DNA of 64,000 nucleotides from the NCBI GenBank assembly GCA_002937855.1, contig PTKS01000004.1, positions 62,001 to 126,000 of the forward strand, in the 5' to 3' direction. Positions 28,382 through 37,611 of the stretch are shown here, in pieces (positions within the stretch are counted from its first letter, which is position 1; each line of letters opens with the position of its first letter). The translations under genes were made by a program, and so were the position numbers. The notes under the pieces are model-generated. The model was not told the origin of the DNA and made no database searches. It worked only from the letters and a program-made list of their open reading frames with translations. This DNA comes from Alphaproteobacteria bacterium MarineAlpha5_Bin12 (lineage in GTDB: Bacteria > Pseudomonadota > Alphaproteobacteria > HIMB59 > GCA-002718135).

Positions 28382-30001
28382 TTGTCTAATTGGAACTTTT
28401 GGTCAATATTAGTATTTATTATTGCTATACTTATAATTTCACCTGTATTAGCAATTTTTTATTCTGCTTTTTCAGGAAATACTGAACTTTGGCCGCACCT
28501 TTTCTCAACCGTATTACCAAAATATACAATTAACACCTTCATTCTTATGTTTGGAGTTGGTTCGTTAAGTTTATTTTTTGGAGTTTCTACAGCATGGATT
28601 ATAACTAGATATGATTTTCCAATAAAAACATTTCTTGAATGGGCATTACTCCTACCTGCCGCAATACCTGCATATATAATTGCTTATACTTATACTGACA
28701 TTTTAGAATATGCGGGCCCAATTCAAGGATTATTAAGAGATTTTTTTGGTTGGAACAATGCAAAAGATTATTGGTTTCCTAATATTAGGTCTATGGGTGG
28801 TGCAATATTTGTGATGTCATCAGTGTTATATCCATATATTTTTTTAATGGCGCGGGCATCATTTATATCCACTCCACTATCTTATTATCATACAAGTATG
28901 CTTCATGGAAAAAATGTTTTTTTTAATGTGGCATTACCATTGGCAAGACCAAGTATCGTTGCTGGTTTGGCTTTAGTTTTAATGGAAACTATTTCTGATT
29001 TTGGAACGGTTGATTACTTTGCAATTGAAACTCTTACGCTTGGTGTTTTTAATGTATGGTTAGGTATGAATAGTCTTTCAGGTGCTTCTCAAATATCAAG
29101 TGTACTTTTTTTAATTGTAGTTATTTTGTTAACTTTAGAATTAATTGCAAGGAAAAGACAAAAATATTATGAAAAAAGTAGTGGTCAAAATATTTCAAGT
29201 CCAGCTAAAGCAAATGGAATATTTGCTTTAACTTGTTTGGTCACATGTTTAATTCCACTTTTTTTGGGTTTTGTGATTCCGGTAGCAGTATTATTAAAAT
29301 TTGTTGTTAATGGTTATGCAATTATAGATTTATTTAATATCATATATATTACTTTAACTAGTGTTTCATTGGCAGTTTGTTCATCTATTATAGTAATGAT
29401 AATTTCAATTTTAATGATTGTTGTTAGCGCATATAATTCCAATAATTTCCATAAAATACTGATATTTTTGTCATCCTGTGGTTATGCTTTTCCAGGAATA
29501 ATACTTGCAGTTGGGATTGTAGTTTTTGTTGGTTGGCTCAATGACATTATATATTTTCATATAAATTATTTTAGCGGTGGAATAATAATTTTAATTTTTT
29601 CTTATTCTATAAGATTTTTGGCTGTAGGAAATGGTGCCATAAAATCGGGAGTCACCAAAATTCATTTAAATTTGATTGATTCTAGTAGAATCATGGGTTT
29701 CAACTTTTTTAGGATTATTACTAGAATAGTTATGCCATTAATATACACGAATATATTAGTAGGAGGAATTTTAGTTTTTGTAGATATATTGAAAGAATTG
29801 CCTATGACTTTATTGTTAAGACCGTTTAATTTTGAAACTCTTGCAACTTATGTTTACCAATATGCAAGTGATGAAATGCTAGAAGAATCATCACTAGCAG
29901 CTCTGATGATAGTAATAGCTGGAATAGGTCCTGTAATTTTATTAAATTCAATGATTAAAAGGTCAGGTAAAACAAAAGAAAAAGAGTCTTTTCTTTTTTA
30001 A
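28382..30001 (+). CDS. fbpB: Ferric iron ABC transporter, permease
   Basis: About 540 residues, a fused double permease with two six-helix BPD domains typical of FbpB. EAA-like coupling loops are seen around HGKNVFFNVALPLARP in the first half and IMGFNFFRIITRIVMP in the second. No ATG is available near the start: a TTG at 28382 preceded by AAGAG is preferred, and a TTG at 28358 overlapping the binding-protein stop is the alternative. Moves iron across the inner membrane. Confidence 0.9.
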   Translation: MSNWNFWSILVFIIAILIISPVLAIFYSAFSGNTELWPHLFSTVLPKYTINTFILMFGVGSLSLFFGVSTAWIITRYDFPIKTFLEWALLLPAAIPAYIIAYTYTDILEYAGPIQGLLRDFFGWNNAKDYWFPNIRSMGGAIFVMSSVLYPYIFLMARASFISTPLSYYHTSMLHGKNVFFNVALPLARPSIVAGLALVLMETISDFGTVDYFAIETLTLGVFNVWLGMNSLSGASQISSVLFLIVVILLTLELIARKRQKYYEKSSGQNISSPAKANGIFALTCLVTCLIPLFLGFVIPVAVLLKFVVNGYAIIDLFNIIYITLTSVSLAVCSSIIVMIISILMIVVSAYNSNNFHKILIFLSSCGYAFPGIILAVGIVVFVGWLNDIIYFHINYFSGGIIILIFSYSIRFLAVGNGAIKSGVTKIHLNLIDSSRIMGFNFFRIITRIVMPLIYTNILVGGILVFVDILKELPMTLLLRPFNFETLATYVYQYASDEMLEESSLAALMIVIAGIGPVILLNSMIKRSGKTKEKESFLF

Positions 30002-30025
30002 AGAAATATTAGTATAAATAGCATT

Positions 30026-31081
30026 ATGTCTTTATTGGAAATATCAAATTTAAATTACAATATAAAAAATAAAAAAATCTTAAGAGATGTGAATTTAAAA
30101 TCCGATGAAGGAGGAATTACGTGTGTGCTAGGTCCATCAGGTTGTGGAAAAACTACACTCTTAAGACTTATTTCAGGTTTAGAAAAAGTACAAGAAGGAG
30201 AAATATCTCTTAATAATACAATAATTAGTTCCAGAAATTTTCATAAAAAAACGGAAAATAGAAATATTGGGTTTTTGTTTCAAGAATACGCACTCTTTCC
30301 TCATTTAACAGTTGAAGAAAATTTAGATTTTGCAGTTAAAAAAGAAGAAGACAATAAACAGATTATTGATGATATTTTGAATATTATAAAACTATCTAAA
30401 ACAAAAAAAAGATACCCGCACGAACTAAGTGGAGGTGAGCAACAACGTATAGCGTTGGCAAGATCCATTATTGCAAAACCTGAATTATTATTGCTTGATG
30501 AACCTTTCTCAAATTTGGACTTAAATTTGAAAGAAGAAATTAGGGACGACACCTTGCACCTACTCCAAAGATTTAATATTTCTGCAATTGTTGTTACGCA
30601 CGATCCTTTTGAAGCAATGTTTATGTCTAATAAAATTTATATATTTAACCACAACGGATGTATTGTTCAGTCTGGAAGTCCAAACGAGTTATATAACCAT
30701 CCTAAAAATTCTTATGTAGCTGAATTCTTTGGGGAAACAAATAAGTTTTCAGGAAAAGTAAGTAATTCTAGTATAACAACACCAATAGGAAACATTCCTA
30801 TTAACAACATGAAGGAAACGGATGATGTAGAAGTTCACATAAGACCGCAAGGCATTGAACTTACTGAAGAACAAACACCTGTAAATGGAATTAAAGGAAC
30901 GGTAATGACATCAAAATTGATAGGTTCTTTTAGCTTAGTTCATTTATCAGTTTTAGGTAATAACAATGAGATTATTCACGTCCATAGCCAAATGCCAGCA
31001 AGTTTTCTTCCAAAAGAATCAACTGCTGTTGGCATAAAAATTGATAAAAATCAAATATTCGTATTTCCTAAGAAAAATTAA
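30026..31081 (+). CDS. fbpC: Ferric iron ABC transporter, ATP-binding protein
   Basis: 351 residues: Walker A GPSGCGKTT near residue 36, Q-loop LFQEYALFPHL, signature LSGGEQQR, Walker B LLLLDEPFSNLD, the switch histidine THDPFEA, and a C-terminal TOBE-like domain from about residue 240. Powers the FbpAB importer. It ends in a hairpin region shared with the convergent haem operon. Confidence 0.94.
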   Translation: MSLLEISNLNYNIKNKKILRDVNLKSDEGGITCVLGPSGCGKTTLLRLISGLEKVQEGEISLNNTIISSRNFHKKTENRNIGFLFQEYALFPHLTVEENLDFAVKKEEDNKQIIDDILNIIKLSKTKKRYPHELSGGEQQRIALARSIIAKPELLLLDEPFSNLDLNLKEEIRDDTLHLLQRFNISAIVVTHDPFEAMFMSNKIYIFNHNGCIVQSGSPNELYNHPKNSYVAEFFGETNKFSGKVSNSSITTPIGNIPINNMKETDDVEVHIRPQGIELTEEQTPVNGIKGTVMTSKLIGSFSLVHLSVLGNNNEIIHVHSQMPASFLPKESTAVGIKIDKNQIFVFPKKN

Positions 31082-31099
31082 TTTTTATTTTTCTTAAGG
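31067..31099. terminator. AT-rich bidirectional terminator between fbpC and hemJ
   Basis: CCTAAGAAAAAT (31067-31078) pairs with ATTTTTCTTAAGG (31087-31099) with one bulged base and an eight-base loop; TTTT follows on the + strand. It overlaps both stop codons of the convergent genes, so it probably ends both the iron importer and the haem transcripts. The stem is AT-rich, hence moderate confidence. Confidence 0.45.
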
Positions 31100-31510
31100 T
31101 TTTATAACAACTAGTATGACAATAAAAATTAAGATTAAAAATGGAACCTCATTTATGAATCTGAAAAATTTAGCTGAGTGAGTATTTTTATGGTTAGCAA
31201 AGTTTAAAATCCATTTACCACAAAACAAATGGTATACTGTAAGACCAATCACGAAAATTACTTTTAAAATTATCCATTGCTGAACACCAACGTAGGAAAG
31301 TAATAATAATCCAGATGCCCAGGTAAGTATGGCTGCAATGTTACATATAATATTGTAAAGTCTTTTTTCCATTATTTTAAATGTCGAATATGTTTCTTCA
31401 GTTATTTTCGGATCAGCATGATAAACGAACAATCTTGGTAAATATAATAAGCCTGCCATCCAAGATATAACGCTTAAAATATGTATTATTTTTAAAACAT
31501 TAAAAGTCAT
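31094..31510 (-). CDS. hemJ: Protoporphyrinogen IX oxidase HemJ
   Basis: 138-residue, four-helix membrane protein of the HemJ/UPF0093 family. The N-terminal KIIHILSVISWMAGLLYLPRLFVYH carries the conserved histidine in helix 1 and the YLPRLFVYH signature. It oxidises protoporphyrinogen IX to protoporphyrin IX, the penultimate haem step, in species lacking HemG/HemY. Last gene of the hem operon, one base after the hemF stop. Confidence 0.92.
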   Translation of the reverse strand: MTFNVLKIIHILSVISWMAGLLYLPRLFVYHADPKITEETYSTFKIMEKRLYNIICNIAAILTWASGLLLLSYVGVQQWIILKVIFVIGLTVYHLFCGKWILNFANHKNTHSAKFFRFINEVPFLILIFIVILVVIKP

Positions 31511-31511
31511 A

Positions 31512-32351
31512 TTAATCCCATTTTGCCAGAGGAGGCATTGACATTAAAATTGCATCAACATTACCGCCTGTTTCAAGGCCAAATCTTGTCCCTCTGTCAT
31601 AAAGTAAATTAAATTCAACATATCTGCTTCTTTTTTTAAGTTGAGTATCTTTATCTTCTGGTGTCCAACTTTTATTCATTAAATTATTAATTAAATTGAT
31701 TGCATATTCTTTAAAAAAAATACCGACGTCTTTAACAAAATCAAAATTTGGATTTTCTTTTCTGGTTTCTCCTTCAATTCTTTTTTGCAAAAAAAGATAA
31801 TCAAAAAATATTCCCCCAATACCTCTTGGTTCAGCCCGATGTTTTAAATAAAAATATTCATCACACCATTTCTTGAATTTATCATAGTATTCCTTATCAT
31901 GTTTGTTACACATACTTTTTAACTGTTGGTGATAATCTTTTTCTTTTTCAAATAATAAACATGGTGTTATATCCATTCCCCCACCGTACCATTGTTTTTC
32001 TGTTTCTAAATACCGAGTATTGAAATGCATGGATGGAATATGTGGAGACTTTGGGTGCAACACAACACTGATACCTGTTGCATGGTATGATAAGTTTTCC
32101 ATAGTTCCTGGAATTTTATCTGCCATATTTTTATTAAATTTTCCACCGACGCTTGAAAAATTTACTCCTCCTTTTTCAATTATTTTACCTTTAATTATAG
32201 TTCTATTTCCACCACCATCTTCATTAGCTAGCCATGAGACTTCGGGAAATTTATTTTTTTCAATTTTCTCTAATTCTGATACAATTTCGTCACGTAGATT
32301 TTTAAACCATTCTTCTGCTTCACTAAATTCTTGAGAGATATAAAATGCCAT
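31512..32351 (-). CDS. hemF: Oxygen-dependent coproporphyrinogen III oxidase
   Basis: 279 residues matching HemF: NLSYHATGISVVLHP, WYGGGMDITP, HRAEPRGIGGIFFDYL and RYVEFNLLYDRGTRFGL are all in place. Decarboxylates coproporphyrinogen III to protoporphyrinogen IX using O2, so the organism makes haem aerobically. Between hemH and hemJ with one-base gaps on each side. Confidence 0.96.
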   Translation of the reverse strand: MAFYISQEFSEAEEWFKNLRDEIVSELEKIEKNKFPEVSWLANEDGGGNRTIIKGKIIEKGGVNFSSVGGKFNKNMADKIPGTMENLSYHATGISVVLHPKSPHIPSMHFNTRYLETEKQWYGGGMDITPCLLFEKEKDYHQQLKSMCNKHDKEYYDKFKKWCDEYFYLKHRAEPRGIGGIFFDYLFLQKRIEGETRKENPNFDFVKDVGIFFKEYAINLINNLMNKSWTPEDKDTQLKKRSRYVEFNLLYDRGTRFGLETGGNVDAILMSMPPLAKWD

Positions 32352-32352
32352 A

Positions 32353-33378
32353 TTAAACCTTCCAACCTTGAGAGTGTTTTTTTATAATTGCTGAAATCAT
32401 ATTGATATGATTTTTAGAATCATTAAGACAATTAATATAATGATAACTATTACCTCCAGCTTTCATAAAATAATCTCTATTTTCTTCACCAATTTCTTCT
32501 ATTGTTTCCAAACAATCCACGCTGAATCCAGGTGATAAAATATGAATATCTTTTATTCCTTGGTCTGGCAATTTTTTTAATGTTTCGTCTGTATAAGGTT
32601 GAAGCCATTCTTGGCTACCAAAACGACTTTGGAAAGTGGTCATCACATCTTCATCATTTAATCCTAATTCTTCTTTTACCAAACGTGTAGTTTTCAAACA
32701 ATAGCAGTGATATGGATCACCTTTCATCAAATACGATAATGGAATTCCGTGATAACTAAAAACAGTTTTTTGTGGCTTACCCGATTCATTCCATTTATCC
32801 TTTATAGAATCAGAAACTGCTTTTATATAAAGATCCTCCTCAAAATAGTTATTGATAAACCTAATTTCTGGAATCCAGCGCCATTTTTGAAGAATATTTG
32901 TTATTTTATCAAATGTACTTGCGGTTGTAGATGCGCAATATTGTGGATAGAGTGGAAAAACTAGCAGCCTTCTTACTTTCTGTTTTTTCATTTCTTTAAG
33001 AGCATGTTCTAAAGATGGATTGCCATAGCGCATGCCTAAAATAAAAACAGTATTACCAAATTCACCCTTTAAATTTTTTTCAACCGCACTAACTATTTTT
33101 TTGGAATTCACTAACAAAGGAGAGCCCTCATCTGTCCAAATTTTTTTATAGTTTTTTGCTGATCTGCGAGGTCTAATATTAAGAATAACTAATCTTAAAA
33201 TAAGTTGCCATAAAAGTCTGGGTATTTCGATTACTCGTTGATCTGAAAGAAATTCCTTTAGATAAACTTTCAATGCACTTGCATTAGGATAGTCTGGTGT
33301 TCCCAAATTTGTTAATAAGACTCCAGTTTTTTCTTCACTACCGTGCTCATAATCACTTTCTCCCACATATTTAATCAT
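32353..33378 (-). CDS. hemH: Ferrochelatase
   Basis: 341 residues. Begins with VLLTNLGTPD after a short leader; FSYHGIPLSYL holds the metal-site histidine and PGFSVDCLETIEEI the catalytic glutamate. Inserts Fe(II) into protoporphyrin IX. A direct consumer of iron, encoded next to the iron importer. One-base gap to hemF downstream. Confidence 0.95.
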   Translation of the reverse strand: MIKYVGESDYEHGSEEKTGVLLTNLGTPDYPNASALKVYLKEFLSDQRVIEIPRLLWQLILRLVILNIRPRRSAKNYKKIWTDEGSPLLVNSKKIVSAVEKNLKGEFGNTVFILGMRYGNPSLEHALKEMKKQKVRRLLVFPLYPQYCASTTASTFDKITNILQKWRWIPEIRFINNYFEEDLYIKAVSDSIKDKWNESGKPQKTVFSYHGIPLSYLMKGDPYHCYCLKTTRLVKEELGLNDEDVMTTFQSRFGSQEWLQPYTDETLKKLPDQGIKDIHILSPGFSVDCLETIEEIGEENRDYFMKAGGNSYHYINCLNDSKNHINMISAIIKKHSQGWKV

Positions 33379-33384
33379 GTAAAT

Positions 33385-34392
33385 TTATATGAATGTTTTT
33401 CTAATAGTTTCAATAAAAATATGCACATGTTCCTCATTAGTATCTTTGTTTATACCATGCCCTAAGCCACATATCCAACCCGCTCGTTGTTTTGGGGATA
33501 AAGAAATAAAATTATTACAAAAATTATTTAATTCCTTTTTGAAATCATTCAAATTTAATAATAAATTATTTTGATCAAAATTCCCTTGAAAAAACTTGTT
33601 ATGGTTATTTTTTAATAAGTTTTTTAAATCAATGGAACTATCACAACCAAAACCTGGAAAGTCCAATTTACATAACTTTAAGTAGTTTTCATTTGATAAG
33701 CCTTTAGCATAATAACCAATATTTTTAGATGAGTTTGCAGCTAGTTCACTTAAAAAATTTTTTAAATAGATTTCCAAATTTAATGTGCTGATATCATCTA
33801 AACCGCTATCTAAAATCATAACAACTTCAGCTCCAGCTTTAATCTGCAAGTTTATATTCTTTTTTAAAAGAGGGATTAATACTTTTTCTAAATATTCATT
33901 AATAAAAATATCTTCACTCAAATTTATGTTTCTATTTTTGCCTAATGCATATCTTAATATTGTCCACGGTCCACCAACAAAACCTATAAGACTCTTATCA
34001 TCAGATAATTTATTTCTGGTTAGTTGCAATGCCTTTGCTTGAAATTCTAAAAAATTTATTGCATTTTCTACATTTTGATATTTTTTATAATTATTTTTAT
34101 TCAATTTCTCTTTTAAAATTGGACCTGGATCGAAAACAAGATCCATCCCTAAGCCTTCAAGAATAAACAGTATATCACTGAATAAAATTGCTAAATCAAA
34201 ATCAAATTCTCTAACAGGACCTAAAGCTACCTCAGCAGCTAATTCAGGAGTTTTGCATAAATTTTCAAATGTATGCTTTTTCTTTAAACTTTGATAATGT
34301 GTATGATATCTTCCTGCTTGACGCATAAACCATATAGGAGGGGTTTTCTGTTCCTTAACGTTCAAAGCATTTTGGAAACGTTTATTAGGCAA
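33385..34392 (-). CDS. hemE: Uroporphyrinogen decarboxylase
   Basis: 335 residues with the substrate-binding signature PPIWFMRQAGRY at residues 18-29 and the family segment FDFDLAILFSDI. Converts uroporphyrinogen III to coproporphyrinogen III. The start is a TTG at 34392 that overlaps the hemB stop; the first ATG lies inside the RQAGRY signature, so the TTG must be used. Confidence 0.95.
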   Translation of the reverse strand: MPNKRFQNALNVKEQKTPPIWFMRQAGRYHTHYQSLKKKHTFENLCKTPELAAEVALGPVREFDFDLAILFSDILFILEGLGMDLVFDPGPILKEKLNKNNYKKYQNVENAINFLEFQAKALQLTRNKLSDDKSLIGFVGGPWTILRYALGKNRNINLSEDIFINEYLEKVLIPLLKKNINLQIKAGAEVVMILDSGLDDISTLNLEIYLKNFLSELAANSSKNIGYYAKGLSNENYLKLCKLDFPGFGCDSSIDLKNLLKNNHNKFFQGNFDQNNLLLNLNDFKKELNNFCNNFISLSPKQRAGWICGLGHGINKDTNEEHVHIFIETIRKTFI

Positions 34393-35347
34393 ATAGCTCT
34401 AACTCCTTAGCTTTTCTGGCTCCATAAGTAATTATGAATTGAGCTCCAGCTCTTTTCATAACATACCAACTTTCTTTAAGAGCTTCATTAAAATTAAGTA
34501 AATCTTTTTCAGCAGCAAGGGTTAAACCAGAATATTCACCGCTAACTTGATATGCGCCTACCATCATATTTGTCTGTTTTTTAATATCATCAATTAAATC
34601 TAGTGAATATAATCCAGGTTTTACCATCAATAAATCTGCACCTTCATTTGCGCATCTAAGAGATGCTCTTAATGCGTCATTTTTATTTCTATAGTCTAAT
34701 TGATACTGTTTTCTATTACCAAATTTAGGCGCTGATTCTGCTGCATGTCTAAAAGGTCCATAAAAATTGCTAGCAAATTTTGTACTGTAACTCATTATTG
34801 GAACAAAATTATGATTATTTTTATCAAGTATATTTCTTATTGCTTTTGTTCTACCATCCATCATATCACTTGGTGAAACCCCATCAATTCCTGCATTAAC
34901 ATAAGTTAAAGCCATATTTGATAATTCCAGTAAAGTTTGGTCTAAATTAATTTCATTATTATTATTATACAAACAACAATGTCCATGATCAGTTAAAGAA
35001 CATAAACAAACATCTGCCCATAAAAAAATATTATTAGAAAAGCTGTCTTTTAAAGATTTAATTGCAGAAAAATGGAAATCCAAATTGAAATTTCCTTGAG
35101 ATTTTTTTTCAGGAACTAAAAATAACAAATAGTTTTTGCAATTTGATTTTAAATCTTTTTCAATTTGTTTTTTGGCTCGATCCAAACTCATAACATAATT
35201 GTCTTGTAGTCCTGGTATTTCATTTGAATCTTTCACTTTTTGAGATATAAAAATAGGTTGAATGAGTTGATCTTGTAGAAAGTTAGTATCAACACACATA
35301 TTGCGAATAATTTCGTTTTTCTTTAATCTTAAAATATTATTATTCAT
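34385..35347 (-). CDS. hemB: Delta-aminolevulinic acid dehydratase (porphobilinogen synthase), zinc-cysteine type
   Basis: 320 residues from the ATG at 35347, which overlaps the hemCD stop as ATGA. Both active-site lysines are visible: MSYSTKFAS and LMVKPGLYSLD. The metal loop DVCLCSLTDHGHC has the three cysteines of Zn-dependent enzymes, rather than the aspartates of the Mg-dependent type. Makes porphobilinogen from two 5-aminolevulinates. Confidence 0.95.
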   Translation of the reverse strand: MNNNILRLKKNEIIRNMCVDTNFLQDQLIQPIFISQKVKDSNEIPGLQDNYVMSLDRAKKQIEKDLKSNCKNYLLFLVPEKKSQGNFNLDFHFSAIKSLKDSFSNNIFLWADVCLCSLTDHGHCCLYNNNNEINLDQTLLELSNMALTYVNAGIDGVSPSDMMDGRTKAIRNILDKNNHNFVPIMSYSTKFASNFYGPFRHAAESAPKFGNRKQYQLDYRNKNDALRASLRCANEGADLLMVKPGLYSLDLIDDIKKQTNMMVGAYQVSGEYSGLTLAAEKDLLNFNEALKESWYVMKRAGAQFIITYGARKAKELELFA

Positions 35348-36867
35348 TGTGATATCTCTTTTTTCCAATCTTTATAAGAAAGATATATACTGATATTTTT
35401 ATGATTTTTTATCATTTTTTTTATTTCTTTATATGTATTCCCAGGTCCTGAAGCATGTCTTGCTTTAAGTATTTTGGGGGAATTTGCAACTGCTAGTTTG
35501 AATGCACTTGAGCTCATCCAATAAAAATCTGTCTTATTCTCTAAATTTTTCAGGTTTTTTCTCTTAATAAGCTTATAAGTTGGAATAATCCTTTTAATTC
35601 TCTTAGATTTTAATCCCTTATTATGAGTTAATTTTATCCATGGATATTTCACTAAAGATGAAATGTTTGGATCTAGATCTTCTCCTAATCCATCGGCAGT
35701 TCCGTTTACCCATATTTTCTTTTTCGCAAGATGTTTCCAAGTTTTCATACCACTTGTCCATATGATATTTGAGGAATTCAAATTAGAGCCTTCTGGAAGT
35801 GCTGAAATTCTCGAAATGAAAATACAACTATTTTTTAGTTTGTTTATTAGTCTAATACTTTTATCTAATACAACTCTATCAAACCACTTATATTCGTTCA
35901 AATTTTTTGGAAATATTCTTTTATTGATTTTTTTAATTTTATTTACTTTAACTGTCTTAATTAAAGACCAATTCCAAAATTTTTTTCCATTATCTAATTC
36001 ACCCTTTTCAGAAATGATATTACCAAAAGAAGTTGAAAAATAACTAGCTCCTATTTTCTGATGACACCCTCCTCCATATTTATTTAATTTTTTTCTTTCA
36101 TTTACCACACATTTATAAGTGCTCTTATCATTAATAGAATTTATTATTTTAGATATTAATTTATTATTTGTTGAGACTTCTATGGCCAACGCACCTTGTC
36201 CAGGAGCAGCGGGATTTTGTGATATTGGAACAATCATCCAATTGGATTTTTGAATTATATTTTTTAATAATAAATAATTTTTCTCATATTTTTTTTTCGA
36301 ATTTAAAAGAAGACGGTCTACTGCTGCTTTAGCAACAATAAGCACATCTCCTTCATTATTAAAATATTTCTTAAATCTAGTTGGGATATTTCCTCGGATG
36401 TTTTTAAATTTTATATTTTTTTTGAAAGGCAAATAATTTTCTAAAAATGGTTTCAGATTGTAACACCGACGCGGTGAAGAAGTTAAAACTGTGATTGATC
36501 TTTTTTTTGATAGTTTATTTAAGTTGCTTTTTTTTATAAACAGAATGTCTCTTATATCACCCCTTTTTAAGGTTCCAGCTATTTTTGTTTCCTTGCCTAT
36601 ATCTAATGGTAAATCTTTCCATGAATGAACTGCTAAATCACACTTGTTGGCAATTAATTCTCTTCTAATATCTTCAGTAAAAACTCCTTCGCTTTTCATT
36701 ATTGATAATGGGGTTTTTTTATCAATATCTCCTTTGGTGCTTTTTGTTAAATACTTAATTTTTATTGATGGATATTTTTTTTTTATAACTTTTCCAACTA
36801 TTCTTGCTTGAATTACTGCAAGGTCGCTCTTTCTTGAAAGAATTCTTATATTATTTTTTTTATTCAT
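35344..36867 (-). CDS. hemC: Hydroxymethylbilane synthase fused to a uroporphyrinogen-III synthase-like domain
   Basis: 507 residues, about 200 longer than HemC alone. Residues 1-310 are HemC: LSRKSDLAVIQ, HSWKDLP, SSPRRCYNL, and C268 in GGGCHQKIGA for the dipyrromethane cofactor. Residues about 340-507 look like a HemD domain: IIWTSGMKTW, KIWVNGTADGLGE, YWMSSSAFKLA and HASGPGNTYKEI, similar to HemD parts of HemCD fusions elsewhere. The fused enzyme would turn porphobilinogen into cyclised uroporphyrinogen III. It heads the haem operon. The HemD call rests on weak motifs. Confidence 0.85.
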   Translation of the reverse strand: MNKKNNIRILSRKSDLAVIQARIVGKVIKKKYPSIKIKYLTKSTKGDIDKKTPLSIMKSEGVFTEDIRRELIANKCDLAVHSWKDLPLDIGKETKIAGTLKRGDIRDILFIKKSNLNKLSKKRSITVLTSSPRRCYNLKPFLENYLPFKKNIKFKNIRGNIPTRFKKYFNNEGDVLIVAKAAVDRLLLNSKKKYEKNYLLLKNIIQKSNWMIVPISQNPAAPGQGALAIEVSTNNKLISKIINSINDKSTYKCVVNERKKLNKYGGGCHQKIGASYFSTSFGNIISEKGELDNGKKFWNWSLIKTVKVNKIKKINKRIFPKNLNEYKWFDRVVLDKSIRLINKLKNSCIFISRISALPEGSNLNSSNIIWTSGMKTWKHLAKKKIWVNGTADGLGEDLDPNISSLVKYPWIKLTHNKGLKSKRIKRIIPTYKLIKRKNLKNLENKTDFYWMSSSAFKLAVANSPKILKARHASGPGNTYKEIKKMIKNHKNISIYLSYKDWKKEISQ

Positions 36868-37009
36868 AGATTGTTGATATTTATTATAATAAAAATATAT
36901 AATAATATATATTGTTTTATATTATTAAAAATATTATATAAAATATGCACGAAATACTAAATATTCAATGTATGTATTTAGATATTCTAAAACTAGGGGG
37001 TTAAATATT

Positions 37010-37585
37010 ATGAGTTATTATTCCATTGTTCAAGATATGGAAGTAGATATAGATCGATTAAGAAAAGACTATGAAATAGTTTTAAATAAACTTGGATTTT
37101 CTACTGATAACTCAAAAAACAAAGATTTTCATGCTATTTGCGTCAATAGAAAACCTAACGACCCAAATTCTATTTCGGGAGGCAATATAAGAGGTTTGTA
37201 TTGGACTCTACCAGATGAAACAGGCAAAGAGGAACAACGATTAGATCCGATTGATGAAGAAGAATATACAGAGATATGTCCTGAATTTAGGGGTACTTAT
37301 ATTGAAGATGTATATAATAAAATTTCAGAGAAATATAAATTAGGAAGAGTAAGACTTTTAATGAAACCGCCGAGAAGTTGTTTGTCATGGCATAGAGATC
37401 CTGACAAAAGATTGCATATTCCAATAATCACAAATCCAGGTGCAAGAATGGTTATTGAAGAAGAGTCTTTTCATATGCCTGCCGATGGAAAATTATACAT
37501 TACTGATAACACAAAATATCATAATTTTTTTAATGGTGGTGAGCAAAATAGAATACATTTAGTTGCTGTATTAATTAATAATTAG
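37010..37585 (+). CDS. Aspartyl/asparaginyl beta-hydroxylase-like 2-oxoglutarate/Fe(II) oxygenase
   Basis: 191 residues from ATG at 37010, preceded by GGGGG; the open frame reaches back to 36968 but that stretch has no family match. Iron ligands are seen as WHRDPDKRLHIPI (HxD) and a distal histidine in NRIHLVAV, with an arginine just before it for 2-oxoglutarate. Similar to the cupin-like aspartyl/asparaginyl hydroxylase family. Substrate unknown. Divergent from the haem operon across a 142-base AT-rich gap. Confidence 0.78.
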   Translation: MSYYSIVQDMEVDIDRLRKDYEIVLNKLGFSTDNSKNKDFHAICVNRKPNDPNSISGGNIRGLYWTLPDETGKEEQRLDPIDEEEYTEICPEFRGTYIEDVYNKISEKYKLGRVRLLMKPPRSCLSWHRDPDKRLHIPIITNPGARMVIEEESFHMPADGKLYITDNTKYHNFFNGGEQNRIHLVAVLINN

Positions 37586-37611
37586 ACGTTTAGATAGATT
37601 TTATAAGATTT

